Below are positions 18,345-27,279 of a stretch of 53,446 nt of DNA, in pieces. The notes below the pieces were generated by a model, which saw nothing but the letters and a program-made list of their open reading frames with translations, had not been told where the DNA came from and did no database searches. Numbering within the stretch: position 1 is the first letter of the stretch; each line of letters begins with the position of its first letter. The stretch is from contig JBAYUG010000010.1 of the NCBI GenBank assembly GCA_041675325.1, positions 1 through 53,446 of the forward strand, written 5' to 3'. The position numbers were made by a program, and so were the translations under genes. The DNA comes from CAIKZJ01 sp041675325 (GTDB lineage: Bacteria; Bacteroidota; Ignavibacteria; Tepidaquicellales; Tepidaquicellaceae).

Positions 18345-18760
18345 GGTTCACGGAGATCACTGAGAACTCACGGAGAATAACAAAAGCGCACACAGAAAAA
18401 GCTGATTTAATTATGATATTCACTGATGAAAAGAAGAACAAGAACTTTATTAGAATTTTTACCACAGAAAGCAGAGAACACAGAGAAAAGAAGGAACTTT
18501 TAGGAATTTTAACCGCAGGGGACGCAGAGAACGCTGAGAAAACAGATTATTTTTGTTAGTATAATAGACTATTAACGCAAAGTTCGCAAAGGATGCAAAG
18601 GACGCAAAGAAAGCAAAAGAATTATTTTATATATTAAAATTGTAAATCTTTAGATTGTTTTTATTTTGTAAAAAGTTTGTTTTTATTACAAAATTTTTTC
18701 GGATAGTAGTACGGAAAAGCAATAGAACGCTGATTTTCGCGGATAAAACGGATACACACG
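18345..18760. repeat. Patch of five short-period degenerate repeat types, no gene
   Basis: The stretch 18238-18933 holds no convincing gene. In order it contains TTCACGGAGATCACTGAG (18347 on, boxes 9 and 11 bp apart as in the nuo-operon repeats), ACCACAGAAAGCAGAGAAC (18461 on), CCGCAGGGGACGCAGAGAA (18513 on), five 9-bp units ACGCAAAGT/TCGCAAAGG/ATGCAAAGG/ACGCAAAGA/AAGCAAAAG (about 18574-18618), and ACGCTGATTTTCGCGGAT (18727 on). An 88-codon open frame across part of it (18293-18559) is a by-product of the 9-bp period. Confidence 0.82.
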
Positions 18761-18933
18761 TATTTAAAGATAGATTTATTGCTCGCTGGAAAATGCGGAG
18801 AATGTCAACTAAACTCAAAAAATACAGTTATAACTAATTTTTAGTTAAATATTTATTTTTTTCAGATGTAAGATATATACAAAATTCCCTTGCATTAATT
18901 ATAATTTGATTCTATCTTTATGTAAATAAATAT

Positions 18934-19344
18934 ATGATTTATAGGGTTAGTAAAATACTATTTTTGGTTTTGGTTACGGCCGGAATTGCTTTTGCAGGTT
19001 TAACATTTGAATATTTCACGGGGAAAACAAACTCCGACGGAATATTGCTTGAATGGAAAACCGGAGACGAAAATGGAACAGCTAAGTTTGAAATCGAGCG
19101 CAGTGCTTCCACACCTAACAGTTTTATTTATGTCAAAACAGTAAATGCAAACGGCAGTAATTCTTACTATTCGTATCAGGATAACAGTGTGGATATGAAC
19201 AAATCCACCTCATCCGTTTATTATTACAGGCTGAAGTGTCAAAACAGCAACGGTAGTTATTCTTACACGAACACAATAACTGTGGTTCATACTGTATCCG
19301 GCATTAAAAACACCTGGGGAAGTATAAAAGCTATATTCAGGTAA
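18934..19344 (+). CDS. Small secreted FnIII-like protein, unknown function
   Basis: Protein of 136 residues with a signal peptide (MIYRVSKILFLVLVTAGIAFA, cleavage near 21). One immunoglobulin-like beta-sandwich follows: DGILLEWKTGDENGTAKFEIERS and SSVYYYRLKCQNSNGSYSYTN are the pattern seen in fibronectin-III-type repeats of secreted FCB-group proteins. There is no T9SS sorting domain, and it ends with GIKNTWGSIKAIFR. The start ATG has no Shine-Dalgarno sequence. It is followed after 37 bp by the DUF4870-like gene and is probably a short separate secreted protein. Confidence 0.7.
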   Translation: MIYRVSKILFLVLVTAGIAFAGLTFEYFTGKTNSDGILLEWKTGDENGTAKFEIERSASTPNSFIYVKTVNANGSNSYYSYQDNSVDMNKSTSSVYYYRLKCQNSNGSYSYTNTITVVHTVSGIKNTWGSIKAIFR

Positions 19345-19381
19345 AAAGTTTTTTAAATATTAACTTTTAAAAGGAGAAGGA

Positions 19382-19720
19382 ATGGCAGAATCTACAAGAA
19401 ATCTTAATATTACACCTGAAGAAATTGAATCAGGAAAAACAATGGCGTTTGTCGCATATTTAGTTTTCTTTATTCCATTATTAATGGATGAGTATAAGAA
19501 AAATAAATTTGTTATGTATCATACAGAACAATCGATAGTGCTTTTGATAGTAAACATACTCGTTAATATTATCGGTGTTGTCACATGCGGATTCGGATAC
19601 ATTCTTTACATAGCCGTTATTGTGTATTACATTATCGGAATTATCAATGCCTTCGGAGGCAAGGTTGCACCGCTTCCGTTAATAGGTCAATACGGAGAGA
19701 AGTTCAATTTAGTTAAATAA
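19382..19720 (+). CDS. DUF4870-like membrane protein
   Basis: Protein of 112 residues with about three hydrophobic segments (about 21-35, 50-75, 78-95) and a short hydrophilic N-terminus. HTEQSIVLLIVNILVN and the late IGIINAFGGKVAPLPLIG match the DUF4870 family, small membrane proteins of unknown function. A clear Shine-Dalgarno, AAGGAG at 19371-19376, supports the start. Its stop abuts the TTG start of the DUF2752 gene, so the two form a coupled pair. Confidence 0.82.
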   Translation: MAESTRNLNITPEEIESGKTMAFVAYLVFFIPLLMDEYKKNKFVMYHTEQSIVLLIVNILVNIIGVVTCGFGYILYIAVIVYYIIGIINAFGGKVAPLPLIGQYGEKFNLVK

Positions 19721-20110
19721 TTGGACGTATCCGGTGTATTAGAAAATAAGAAATTTCAAGGAACTGCGGTTATTACAACCGCAGTTTTTTTTATCATCGT
19801 TTTGTTCTTCTGGAATCCTGCAGTATTAAATTACTATCCCCCGTGTTTGTTCGAAACAGTTACAGGATTGCTGTGTCCGGGATGCGGGGGGATGAGGGGA
19901 ACTCATCAGATTCTGCACTTTAATTTTCATGATGCTTATATTTTAAATCCTTTGGTTTATGTTTCCACTCCTTTAATATTATATTCGATTGTTTATTACT
20001 TTGCATTAGTAGTATTTAATAAGCAGCTTCCTAAAGTACCGATAAACCCAAGGACAATAACAATTGCGGCTGTTATAGTTTTGCTATTCTGGATATTCAG
20101 GAATTTGTGA
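19721..20110 (+). CDS. DUF2752 family membrane protein
   Basis: Protein of 129 residues starting at TTG immediately after the DUF4870 stop. The hallmark is LLCPGCGGMRGTHQ near residue 45, the CPGCGGTR-like motif of DUF2752, followed by H-rich NFHDAYILNP. There are three membrane segments. Function unknown. The last 28 codons are repeated, diverged but in frame, at 29837-29922 next to ligA, which indicates a duplication around the T9SS island. Confidence 0.88.
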   Translation: MDVSGVLENKKFQGTAVITTAVFFIIVLFFWNPAVLNYYPPCLFETVTGLLCPGCGGMRGTHQILHFNFHDAYILNPLVYVSTPLILYSIVYYFALVVFNKQLPKVPINPRTITIAAVIVLLFWIFRNL

Positions 20111-20150
20111 TGTGGGTGATTAATTAATCATCTTTTCGAAATCTTCATGA
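20027..20150. repeat. Left copy of DUF2752/ligA 3'-end direct repeat
   Basis: Aligns without gaps to 29837-29960 at an offset of 9810 bp. It covers the DUF2752 C-terminal codons and, read on the minus strand, a ligA-like tail (EDFEKMIN then stop, 20125-20150; genuine ligA ends EEEFERMI). The longest identical stretch is 25 bp over the WIFRNL codons. It bounds the T9SS island on its left. Confidence 0.78.
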
Positions 20151-20173
20151 CTTCATTATAGAGATAATAAAAA

Positions 20174-20193
20174 CCCGCGAATGTCTCCGCGGG
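20174..20193. terminator. Intrinsic terminator of the first island gene
   Basis: CCCGCG, loop, CGCGGG. On the minus strand it is followed by TTTTTATTA, so it ends the gene at 20236-23877. It is part of a cassette repeated at 26941 onward. Confidence 0.82.
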
Positions 20194-20235
20194 ATTTTAA
20201 GTTATTGCAGTAAATTAAAGGTTATTTATTCCAAA

Positions 20236-23200
20236 TTATTTGACAAGCACCATACGCTTTACGCTTGAAAAGTCACCTGTTTGGATTTTGTAGAAGTAAA
20301 CACCGCTACTTAAATTAGAACCGTTGAAGTCAACTGTATAATATCCTGCCTGCTTAATTTCATTCACAAGGGTTTTAATTTCTCTGCCTGTGATGTCATA
20401 AATTTTCAGGGTTACAAATCCCTGTTTCGGCAATGCAAAGTTAATTTTTGTGTTTGGATTAAACGGATTAGGATAGTTTTGTGAGAGACTATACTCAGCC
20501 GGGACTATATTGCTGAATGATTCAGTTTCTTTGTTCTCTTCTGTTTTTGTGAGCAGAATGTCTTCAATCTGCTTCCTGTCTTTTTCCTCTCTCGTTAAAG
20601 ATTTTGAAGTACGCATTATGGAAATTGCTTTCATCTTTGCTTCTTCGTATTTCGATTCCATTTTTGCTATTTCCTGTTTTGCGGTTTCATTGCTGTTTGT
20701 TCTTGACATCGCATCTTTCTCAATCTTTGAGATTTTCGCTGCTTTTGTTCTATCAAAGGATTTCTTCACCATTTTCTTAACAGGGTCTTCGTTAATCTTT
20801 CTGTCTATTCTCTTTTTCAACTTCTTATAATACTCTTCCTGTGTCAAGTTTTCTTCCGTGCTTGAAATTCCGCCTGAGCCGTTCATCAGGTCTTCTATTT
20901 CGGCATAATCCCAGCTTGCAAGAAAACTTAGATAATCATCGGGATGATAAAGAGCAATGAATTCGTACCCCGACATTGCTTCGTAGTACTGCGATATTGA
21001 TACCAGACACATAACTGTTATGTTGTACGCGTTTATATTGAACTCATCGCTGTACAGACCTGATTCAATCTTTGAGTCAAGGAAGTATTTCAAGTCTGAG
21101 TACAAAATATCGTGTGTTGATTGATTTGCTGAGGTATCAAGTTTCTGGTAACAGTCGTACATATCGTATAAACAGGCTTCCGTGTAACTACTTTGAGGAT
21201 GCAGATTAATTAACGTCTTAAATGTTGAAACCGCTCCGTAATTATCGTCGTTCATTTGTTTTTCAATTGCAGATGAATATAAACCTTCATCCTCTTCGGG
21301 TTGATATCCGGAATTATTGTCAGTTCTGTACAAAGTATCATAGAATCCATTTCCAAGATCATCAATTTGCCATATTGTTCCTGCATCAGTTGAAATAGCA
21401 CAACTAATATATGAACCTGCGTAATAAGGGATTACATCATTACCCGAATAATAATCCGTCAAGGATGAACTCGGGTTATGGCTGCCATTAAAACAATTGT
21501 TTCGTACATTATACACACCTGATGGTTCGTTTATTCGTCCCTGCAAATGATAATTGTAATAACTTTTCGAAAAATAATTTTGCCCCCAGTCCAGTACGAC
21601 ATTTCCATTTTTGAAATAAATATTTCCGTTAGAAGAACTGCTTAATGTGTTTTTGCCGCCTCTCCATACCCAACCTCCGTCAGTGGTGGTTGATATAGGA
21701 GCAAAATATGGATACGAATCATTATTCGTTAGGTTCAAAATATAAGAGTAAAACGAGTTTGAAAGCACGTACGGATTTGCCTGAAAAAGGTCAAGATTCT
21801 TCCCGGAGCTATTTGATATATTATTATTTTTTATATTTCCGTGTGATAGTCTGTATATAACGTTTGTGTTTGAAACACTGCCGTAACAATTATTGTATTT
21901 AAAATTAATATAAGGGTAAGAATTTGTGAACGAAATAAAGGCAGCGGATACAACCCCGTTTGATATTTCGTTTCCCATAACATTGACTGCATAAGTTGTA
22001 GAAGCAGACTCTTCATTGCCTTCGTTTATATAATACCGCATAAGAATACCTACTCCTCTACCCTGCGTCATAAATATATGATTGTTTGAAATGGTTATGT
22101 TGTTTGCATTCTTTGTTTCGATTACGTAGAGACAGCTTACATCGGTATAGAATGTGTTATCAGATATATTTTTAAATAATCCGAAATAACCCGCATCAGT
22201 ATTCTTCACGATTATTGAACTCATAAGGTTAGTAAACGTACAATTTGTAATGGAAGTCTGCTCACCAGCATTTTCAAGTACAATTCCCCCTCCGTGGCTG
22301 CCTTGAGCCGAGGAAATGGCGCTTCCATTTGCAATCAGGTATGCTCCGTTCTTGAATTCTATTTTTGCATTTTCGCCAAGTTGAACTATAGAGTTGGGAT
22401 TTAATTTAAGGCTTGCATTATTTCCATCAACAATTAGATGAGCGTTATCCAGAATATTTAAAGTTGAACCAGATTTTAATTCAAGACAATCCCCCTGATC
22501 AATATATAATTGAGAATTAGCCGCTACTGTTGTAGAACTGCCATTTTCTGCTATGATTTTAGCACCATTACTATGACAAGATGAGGAAGTAGAAGTATTT
22601 ATATATTCTGTACCAGTAAGCAGTGTATTATATGTAATATTTCCCGTAATAGGTCTAGGTCTTCTAATTTTTTTAAAATTGTTACCTGACCTAAATATAA
22701 TATAATCTCCATGTATAGACCCTCTTAATAGTGAAAAATATATATATTCATTTGGTGGAGCTGCTTCGCAGGTTATAGGATTCAACAGTGTTTGACTTTG
22801 AATATCATACTCCCTATATCTTAATTCATCTCTTGATGGATTACCAGGTGGGTAATATCTTGCTTCATAAGAAAAAGCAACTCGATTATTTTCGGGTACA
22901 TATATTAGAGAAGGTTTTGTATTATAACCATTAACGAAATATTCATTTATTGTGGAGAGAGTGGGCCAATCACCAGTAAAAGTTCTTTTTTTAAATTGCG
23001 AATTTATTCCTACTTGTCCGAGTGATAATATTGCCGTCTTACCAATAATATACGCTATATTATCTTGAATCAAAAGAGCAGATCTTGAATATGCCTCATT
23101 ATTAGAGGATGTAATCCATCCTGATGCTGTTCTTACAATATAAGTTGGTGCATTAGAAACATCAACAGTGTTGAAAATATCTTGAGAAGTGTTCTGATTA

Positions 23201-23877
23201 AAAAAACGAGTATAAGTAATTTCAACTTTACTTCCTGAAGCTGCAATTTGCGGATGATTACCAAGGGAATTAGCATCGTTGATTATATCATATTCTGTTA
23301 TGATTTGATTTATAAAGTCATAAACTGCATATCCAATATAATTGTTTCCAAAAGAAGGACTCTTATTCTGCCAGACAATATGTAGTTTACCCTCTGTAAT
23401 AGCCAAACTTGTATTTACAAAAAGATCTGAAGAAATTTGAGGATCTGTCGGTACAAAAGTTAATTTTAATTGATAATTATTTATTCCATTTAATCTTTCA
23501 TATATTCCTATCGAATTATCCTTTACCGAAATAAAAAATACTCTCCCAAATCCACTACATATACTTAAACCTCTAACACCAGTTTCTATTTCAACATATG
23601 ATTCATTATTCACTATTAAACCGTTATTGTCAAATAAAAAATAATTTAAATTGCCCGATAATGTACTTGAATTAAAATTACTAATACCAATAAAGTGAGT
23701 CCCATAATTATCATATGTTAAATCAATTAATTGATTATTGTTATAGGCTTCTGATCCAACAGGGAGAAAGTTAATTGTAGAGGAATTCTCCCAATTATAA
23801 GTTTGGGATAAGATGTTATTTACTACCCCAAAAAACAATATTGATGTTAAGATGAAATATCTTTTTAAAGATTTCAT
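20236..23877 (-). CDS. Large T9SS-exported protein with beta-helix region
   Basis: I start at ATG 23877 (MKSLKRYFILTSILFFGVV...) because it opens a clear signal peptide; the open frame extends 19 codons further without reason. The product has 1213 aa. Residues about 25-460 are beta-rich with no family I can name. Residues about 470-860 have short Asn/Ser-rich repeats of the right-handed parallel beta-helix type (TITNCTF-, NTITISNNHI-like turns). About 880-1030 is helical with possible TPR-like character. About 1050-1140 is a charged helical linker. The last 90 residues are a T9SS sorting domain (NYPNPFNPNT). Likely a cell-surface protein; function unknown. The coding end and terminator are nearly identical to those of the gene at 27025. 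Confidence 0.8.
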   Translation of the reverse strand: MKSLKRYFILTSILFFGVVNNILSQTYNWENSSTINFLPVGSEAYNNNQLIDLTYDNYGTHFIGISNFNSSTLSGNLNYFLFDNNGLIVNNESYVEIETGVRGLSICSGFGRVFFISVKDNSIGIYERLNGINNYQLKLTFVPTDPQISSDLFVNTSLAITEGKLHIVWQNKSPSFGNNYIGYAVYDFINQIITEYDIINDANSLGNHPQIAASGSKVEITYTRFFNQNTSQDIFNTVDVSNAPTYIVRTASGWITSSNNEAYSRSALLIQDNIAYIIGKTAILSLGQVGINSQFKKRTFTGDWPTLSTINEYFVNGYNTKPSLIYVPENNRVAFSYEARYYPPGNPSRDELRYREYDIQSQTLLNPITCEAAPPNEYIYFSLLRGSIHGDYIIFRSGNNFKKIRRPRPITGNITYNTLLTGTEYINTSTSSSCHSNGAKIIAENGSSTTVAANSQLYIDQGDCLELKSGSTLNILDNAHLIVDGNNASLKLNPNSIVQLGENAKIEFKNGAYLIANGSAISSAQGSHGGGIVLENAGEQTSITNCTFTNLMSSIIVKNTDAGYFGLFKNISDNTFYTDVSCLYVIETKNANNITISNNHIFMTQGRGVGILMRYYINEGNEESASTTYAVNVMGNEISNGVVSAAFISFTNSYPYINFKYNNCYGSVSNTNVIYRLSHGNIKNNNISNSSGKNLDLFQANPYVLSNSFYSYILNLTNNDSYPYFAPISTTTDGGWVWRGGKNTLSSSSNGNIYFKNGNVVLDWGQNYFSKSYYNYHLQGRINEPSGVYNVRNNCFNGSHNPSSSLTDYYSGNDVIPYYAGSYISCAISTDAGTIWQIDDLGNGFYDTLYRTDNNSGYQPEEDEGLYSSAIEKQMNDDNYGAVSTFKTLINLHPQSSYTEACLYDMYDCYQKLDTSANQSTHDILYSDLKYFLDSKIESGLYSDEFNINAYNITVMCLVSISQYYEAMSGYEFIALYHPDDYLSFLASWDYAEIEDLMNGSGGISSTEENLTQEEYYKKLKKRIDRKINEDPVKKMVKKSFDRTKAAKISKIEKDAMSRTNSNETAKQEIAKMESKYEEAKMKAISIMRTSKSLTREEKDRKQIEDILLTKTEENKETESFSNIVPAEYSLSQNYPNPFNPNTKINFALPKQGFVTLKIYDITGREIKTLVNEIKQAGYYTVDFNGSNLSSGVYFYKIQTGDFSSVKRMVLVK

Positions 23878-23906
23878 AATTTTGTATTTTAAAATTGATA
23901 AAAGTA

Positions 23907-23965
23907 GGGTGGAGCCAAGTGTCACCAAACACAATTAAAATTTTTTTAATTTTAATGCTCTACCC
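23907..23965. other. Three-way-junction-like inverted repeat
   Basis: Outer stem GGGTGGAGC (23907-23915) pairs with GCTCTACCC (23957-23965, one G-T pair). Inside are two hairpins: GTGT/ACAC (23919-23932) and ATTAAAATT/AATTTTAAT (23934-23956). Five T follow on the plus strand. It lies between two minus-strand T9SS genes, 30 bp upstream of the start of one and 70 bp after the stop of the other. Confidence 0.6.
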
Positions 23966-24034
23966 TTTTTAATTCTTATAAGATGTATTTCAATTTTATT
24001 AAGGTCCTCTTATCAGTTTATTCATATAAATATT

Positions 24035-26197
24035 TTACTTTAAAATTATCATTTTCTTTGTTTGAATTAATTTTCCGTTTGCATTCATAAAGTAAAAATA
24101 TATACCGCTTGATATATTATCTCCATTGAAAATTATATTATATGTTCCTGAATTCAATTTTTCATTAACCAATGTAGTGATTTCTTTTCCAAGTATATCA
24201 TAAACAACAATCTTTATATCACTTAATCGGGCAACGTTGAATTTAATTCTAGTTATAGAATTAAACGGATTCGGATAGTTTTGTGATAATGAATATTTTG
24301 ATGGAATAACATACTCTTCCTGAATAATACCTGTTGTACCTCCATTGTTAGTTGTTCGATATATTTTTCCTCCTCTACCTACTGCAAAACCTAATCCTTG
24401 TTTATTGAAATACATTCCATATATATCAGCAGTTGAACCCGGGTTTTTTACTTTCCATGTTGTACCCTTATTAGTTGTATAATACATTTTTGAGCTTGCA
24501 TCACAAGTTGCAAATCCAATCTTATCGTTTACGAAGTTTATTGCAAACCAATTTGCATTAACAGTATTTAATGCTACCCAATTATCACCTCTGTTTGTAC
24601 TTCTAAGTATCCCTGAATAATTATCGCTCGCAAGATATACGTCGGAATCATTATTAATACAAATCGAATATATTGAACGAGTATTATGTCCTTGCCAATT
24701 TTCTCCACCGTCAGTTGTTCTATATAAATTTATTGAAGTAAAAATGTTATCAAAAGAAATATAGCCATAATTTGAATCGCGAAAACTTATACCCGTATTC
24801 ATTGTGTTGGCAGTTGTAAATTTTTCCGTATAATTTATTCCTGAATTAGTAGTTTTTACTAAATGAGTATTTATGCCGTTGACATAAACAATCAAACCTG
24901 TATTCGAATTTAAAAAGTGTGAACTTGTATAATGGGAATTACTTAAATTATCGGGCAATTTTACCCAATTAATTCCTGAATTTGTAGATTTATAAATGGC
25001 TCTATCCCCCGTAACAAATACAGTATTATCAATGCATTGCACTTTTTCAATTCTGTCATTTAGAGAAATTTCTCTATAGCTTAAACTTTTAGACCAATTA
25101 AATCCAGAATTTGCAGTTTGCATCAATACCCCATTGTAACCACCAGTAAAACCGATATTGTCATTCAAAAAACTAATTGATTTAAGCCCACCAAATAAAC
25201 TATCTCTAGATAAATCAATCCAGTTATCACCGGAATTTGTTGTTTTAAATAAACTGCTATTCTGTTGAGCAGTTACATATAAGATTTGATTATCTATTTG
25301 TGCCATATCACCCGCGTACATCTGATATTTAAAATTATAATTAATTGGTTGCCAATTATTTCCGCCGTTAGAAGTTTTCCAAAAAGTACCTCGATAATTT
25401 GAATCGAATGTAGTTCCCACCATGAAACCCTGCATAGTCTCAATAAATGAAATTCTTGTTGGGTAAACTAATGAACTGTTCAATATCCAATTGGTTCCAC
25501 CATTCGAGGTTTTGTACAAGGTTCCATTTGCAGAGGTATATCGGTGCAACCATCCTGTGTTGCTATTATAAAAATATATGTAATTTAGCTGGATGGAATC
25601 CAACAAAATTGTGTACCAGTTATTTCCTCCATTGGTGGTTTTTAACAATTTTCTATATCCCACGGAATACCCTATCATTTCATTTACAAATTGAAACTTT
25701 GCTAAGTTATTTTCATAAGCTCCAAAATCATATACATTCATCCAATTAATCCCACAATCGATAGATTTTATCAAAGTATAATGAGATATACTATCCGATA
25801 ATATTCCGTATAAAATATTTGGAGCGATTAACTGAATTTTTTCAAATATATATCTTCGATTTAAATTGATTAAATCCCAATTAATTCCTCCGTTTGTAGA
25901 CCTTATTAATCGTCCATAATCTGAGCATACAAATAATGTATCACCTCTTGTTTCTAATCCATGTAAATTCTGAAGTGAGTCAATATTCGTAATATCTAAT
26001 GAAAACCAATTTAAACCTGCATTAGTTGTTTTATAGATATTTTGTGCATAGTTTCCAATATACCATCCGGTATTTGCATTTTTAAATTTAATACCTCTGA
26101 TATCACCACCAGTTCCGTCTTCAACACTGTACCATTGAGCAATGGAATAAGATGATACCATCAAAAACAAAATCAAAGTTATTCTTTTCATAGTCAT
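24035..26197 (-). CDS. T9SS-exported Ycf48-like beta-propeller protein
   Basis: Protein of 720 aa with a signal peptide (MTMKRITLILFLMVSSYSIAQ). ATG 26191 is an equally good start. About ten repeats of the form TTN-G-x-NW or STN-G-x-NW (TTNAGLNWF, STNGGINWD, TSNGGTNW, TTDGGENW, STNRGDNW) mark blades of a BNR/Ycf48-type propeller. The C-terminal 90 residues are a T9SS sorting domain (NYPNPFNSIT), distinct at DNA level from that of the two neighbours. Likely a surface protein; binding target unknown. Directly upstream is a truncated propeller gene with a promoter-bearing leader, so this gene may be expressed from the leader of its decayed neighbour. Confidence 0.84.
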   Translation of the reverse strand: MTMKRITLILFLMVSSYSIAQWYSVEDGTGGDIRGIKFKNANTGWYIGNYAQNIYKTTNAGLNWFSLDITNIDSLQNLHGLETRGDTLFVCSDYGRLIRSTNGGINWDLINLNRRYIFEKIQLIAPNILYGILSDSISHYTLIKSIDCGINWMNVYDFGAYENNLAKFQFVNEMIGYSVGYRKLLKTTNGGNNWYTILLDSIQLNYIYFYNSNTGWLHRYTSANGTLYKTSNGGTNWILNSSLVYPTRISFIETMQGFMVGTTFDSNYRGTFWKTSNGGNNWQPINYNFKYQMYAGDMAQIDNQILYVTAQQNSSLFKTTNSGDNWIDLSRDSLFGGLKSISFLNDNIGFTGGYNGVLMQTANSGFNWSKSLSYREISLNDRIEKVQCIDNTVFVTGDRAIYKSTNSGINWVKLPDNLSNSHYTSSHFLNSNTGLIVYVNGINTHLVKTTNSGINYTEKFTTANTMNTGISFRDSNYGYISFDNIFTSINLYRTTDGGENWQGHNTRSIYSICINNDSDVYLASDNYSGILRSTNRGDNWVALNTVNANWFAINFVNDKIGFATCDASSKMYYTTNKGTTWKVKNPGSTADIYGMYFNKQGLGFAVGRGGKIYRTTNNGGTTGIIQEEYVIPSKYSLSQNYPNPFNSITRIKFNVARLSDIKIVVYDILGKEITTLVNEKLNSGTYNIIFNGDNISSGIYFYFMNANGKLIQTKKMIILK

Positions 26198-26329
26198 ATT
26201 TAATTAAAGTAATTCAGATTTCTGTGGAATAGGACAAGGGCGAAGTACTTCTGTATTAGCATTCTGTTTCCATTGACCTGTATTGCTTTCTCCAAAATAT
26301 CTGAAAAGAAAATGATGTCTAATTGTCTT

Positions 26330-26455
26330 TTACATATCATAAACGTTACCGAAACTCCCATTCTCCACACTATACCACTGTGCGTCTGAATTCATTACAA
26401 AGAACGATGAATTCAGTATCAAAAAAGTTGTAATTATATAAATTGTTTTTTTCAT
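26330..26455 (-). pseudogene. Truncated 5' fragment of a Ycf48-like propeller gene
   Basis: ATG 26455 opens a 41-codon frame whose product (MKKTIYIITTFLILNSSFF..., ending NVYDM then stop) is nearly identical to the first 41 residues of the gene at 27025-29241. Immediately after those shared codons the sequences diverge completely. The signal peptide is intact but the mature protein is missing. The remaining 26198-26329 contains no recognised feature. Confidence 0.85.
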
Positions 26456-26712
26456 ATTAGGGATTGATAATTATGATAAATCGTTAGTTTAGATTTTAAT
26501 GCTGTTAAATATTTTCTGGGGTTAGAAATAGTTTGAATATTATCTTTCGGGGATTTAACTTTTTTTAGAATATTAGTTTCATAATTTATAGGAATTATAT
26601 TAGATGGTGTGATTGAGCAATATAAAAAATGATAATCATAATAAGAAAAGTAACTTCGAAGAATAATTTCCCTCTCCTTATAAAAACAAACATGAAAAAT
26701 CAGTATTTTCAT
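26452..26712 (-). CDS. Candidate leader ORF 1 (86 aa), coupled to the pseudogene
   Basis: Open frame whose TGA overlaps the pseudogene ATG in ATGA. It is homologous to the 85-codon ORF at 29238-29495: about 46 identical positions, one whole-codon length difference, and shared blocks NYETNI and NYQSLI. It is Lys/Tyr-rich with no known domain. A promoter and hairpin precede it. It could be a translated leader peptide or simply conserved untranslated DNA that happens to be open. Confidence 0.4.
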   Translation of the reverse strand: MKILIFHVCFYKEREIILRSYFSYYDYHFLYCSITPSNIIPINYETNILKKVKSPKDNIQTISNPRKYLTALKSKLTIYHNYQSLI

Positions 26713-26716
26713 AATT

Positions 26717-26750
26717 ATTTTTGTTTAACCCCCTAATATATTTTGGGATG
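26717..26750 (-). other. Leader hairpin 1 (CCCCC/GGGGG)
   Basis: AACCCCCTAATATATTTTGG then GATGGGGGTAT in plus-strand order gives a five-pair G-C stem just upstream of leader ORF 1. The equivalent hairpin before leader ORF 2 keeps the pairing although its loop differs. Confidence 0.55.
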
Positions 26751-26784
26751 GGGGTATTTATTTTATATCCGAATTAAAATAATC

Positions 26785-26812
26785 ATTATTATATGATTTG
26801 TCAATGTACCAT
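26785..26812 (-). promoter_or_regulatory. Predicted promoter of the first leader region
   Basis: On the minus strand TTGACA, 17 bases, TATTTT. The same TTGACA with 17-base spacing and TATGTT stands at the equivalent place before leader ORF 2. Conservation between the two copies, not consensus fit alone, supports the call. Confidence 0.5.
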
Positions 26813-26940
26813 TTGGTATTCATCAAGCGCACGCATTGCGTCATAAATAATGTAATTATGAGTGAGATAAAATGATGTCAGTTCTTCAAATGAGATGAGA
26901 ATTAATATGGAATCCTATTTCTTATTCAGGCGAGAATAAA

Positions 26941-27279
26941 TTCATTATATGAATAATAAAAACCCGCAGAAGTGTCCGCGGGTTTTTAAGTTATTGCAGT
27001 AAATTAAAGGTTATTTATTCCAAATTATTTGACAAGCACCATGCGTTTTACGCTTACAAAATTACCGCTTTGGATTTTGTAGAAGTAAACACCGCTGCTT
27101 AAATTAGGACCGTTGAAGTCAACTGTGTAATATCCTGCCTGTTTTATTTCATTCACAAGTGTCTGGATTTCTCTGCCTGTGATGTCATAAATTTTCAGGG
27201 ATACAAATTTCTGTATAGGCAATTCAAAGTTTATTTTTGTAACAGGATTAAACGGGTTCGGATAATTTTGATGTAAGCA
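26941..27279. repeat. Sorting-domain/terminator cassette, copy 2 (copy 1 at 20152-20490)
   Basis: Aligns gap-free with 20152-20490 at an offset of 6789 bp. It covers the terminator, a 3' untranslated stretch and about 80 codons of the T9SS sorting domain of two otherwise unrelated proteins. Confidence 0.85.
26963..26982 (-). terminator. Intrinsic terminator of the third island gene
   Basis: CCCGCAGAAGTGTCCGCGGG with T-rich sequence following on the minus strand (and on the plus strand). It is the counterpart of the terminator at 20174-20193. Confidence 0.8.

Noticed and set aside
18293..18559. 88-codon open frame on the plus strand
   Set aside because: It lies wholly in the periodic repeat patch; a 9-bp period keeps a frame open without selection, and the product is only Lys/Glu/Arg repeats.
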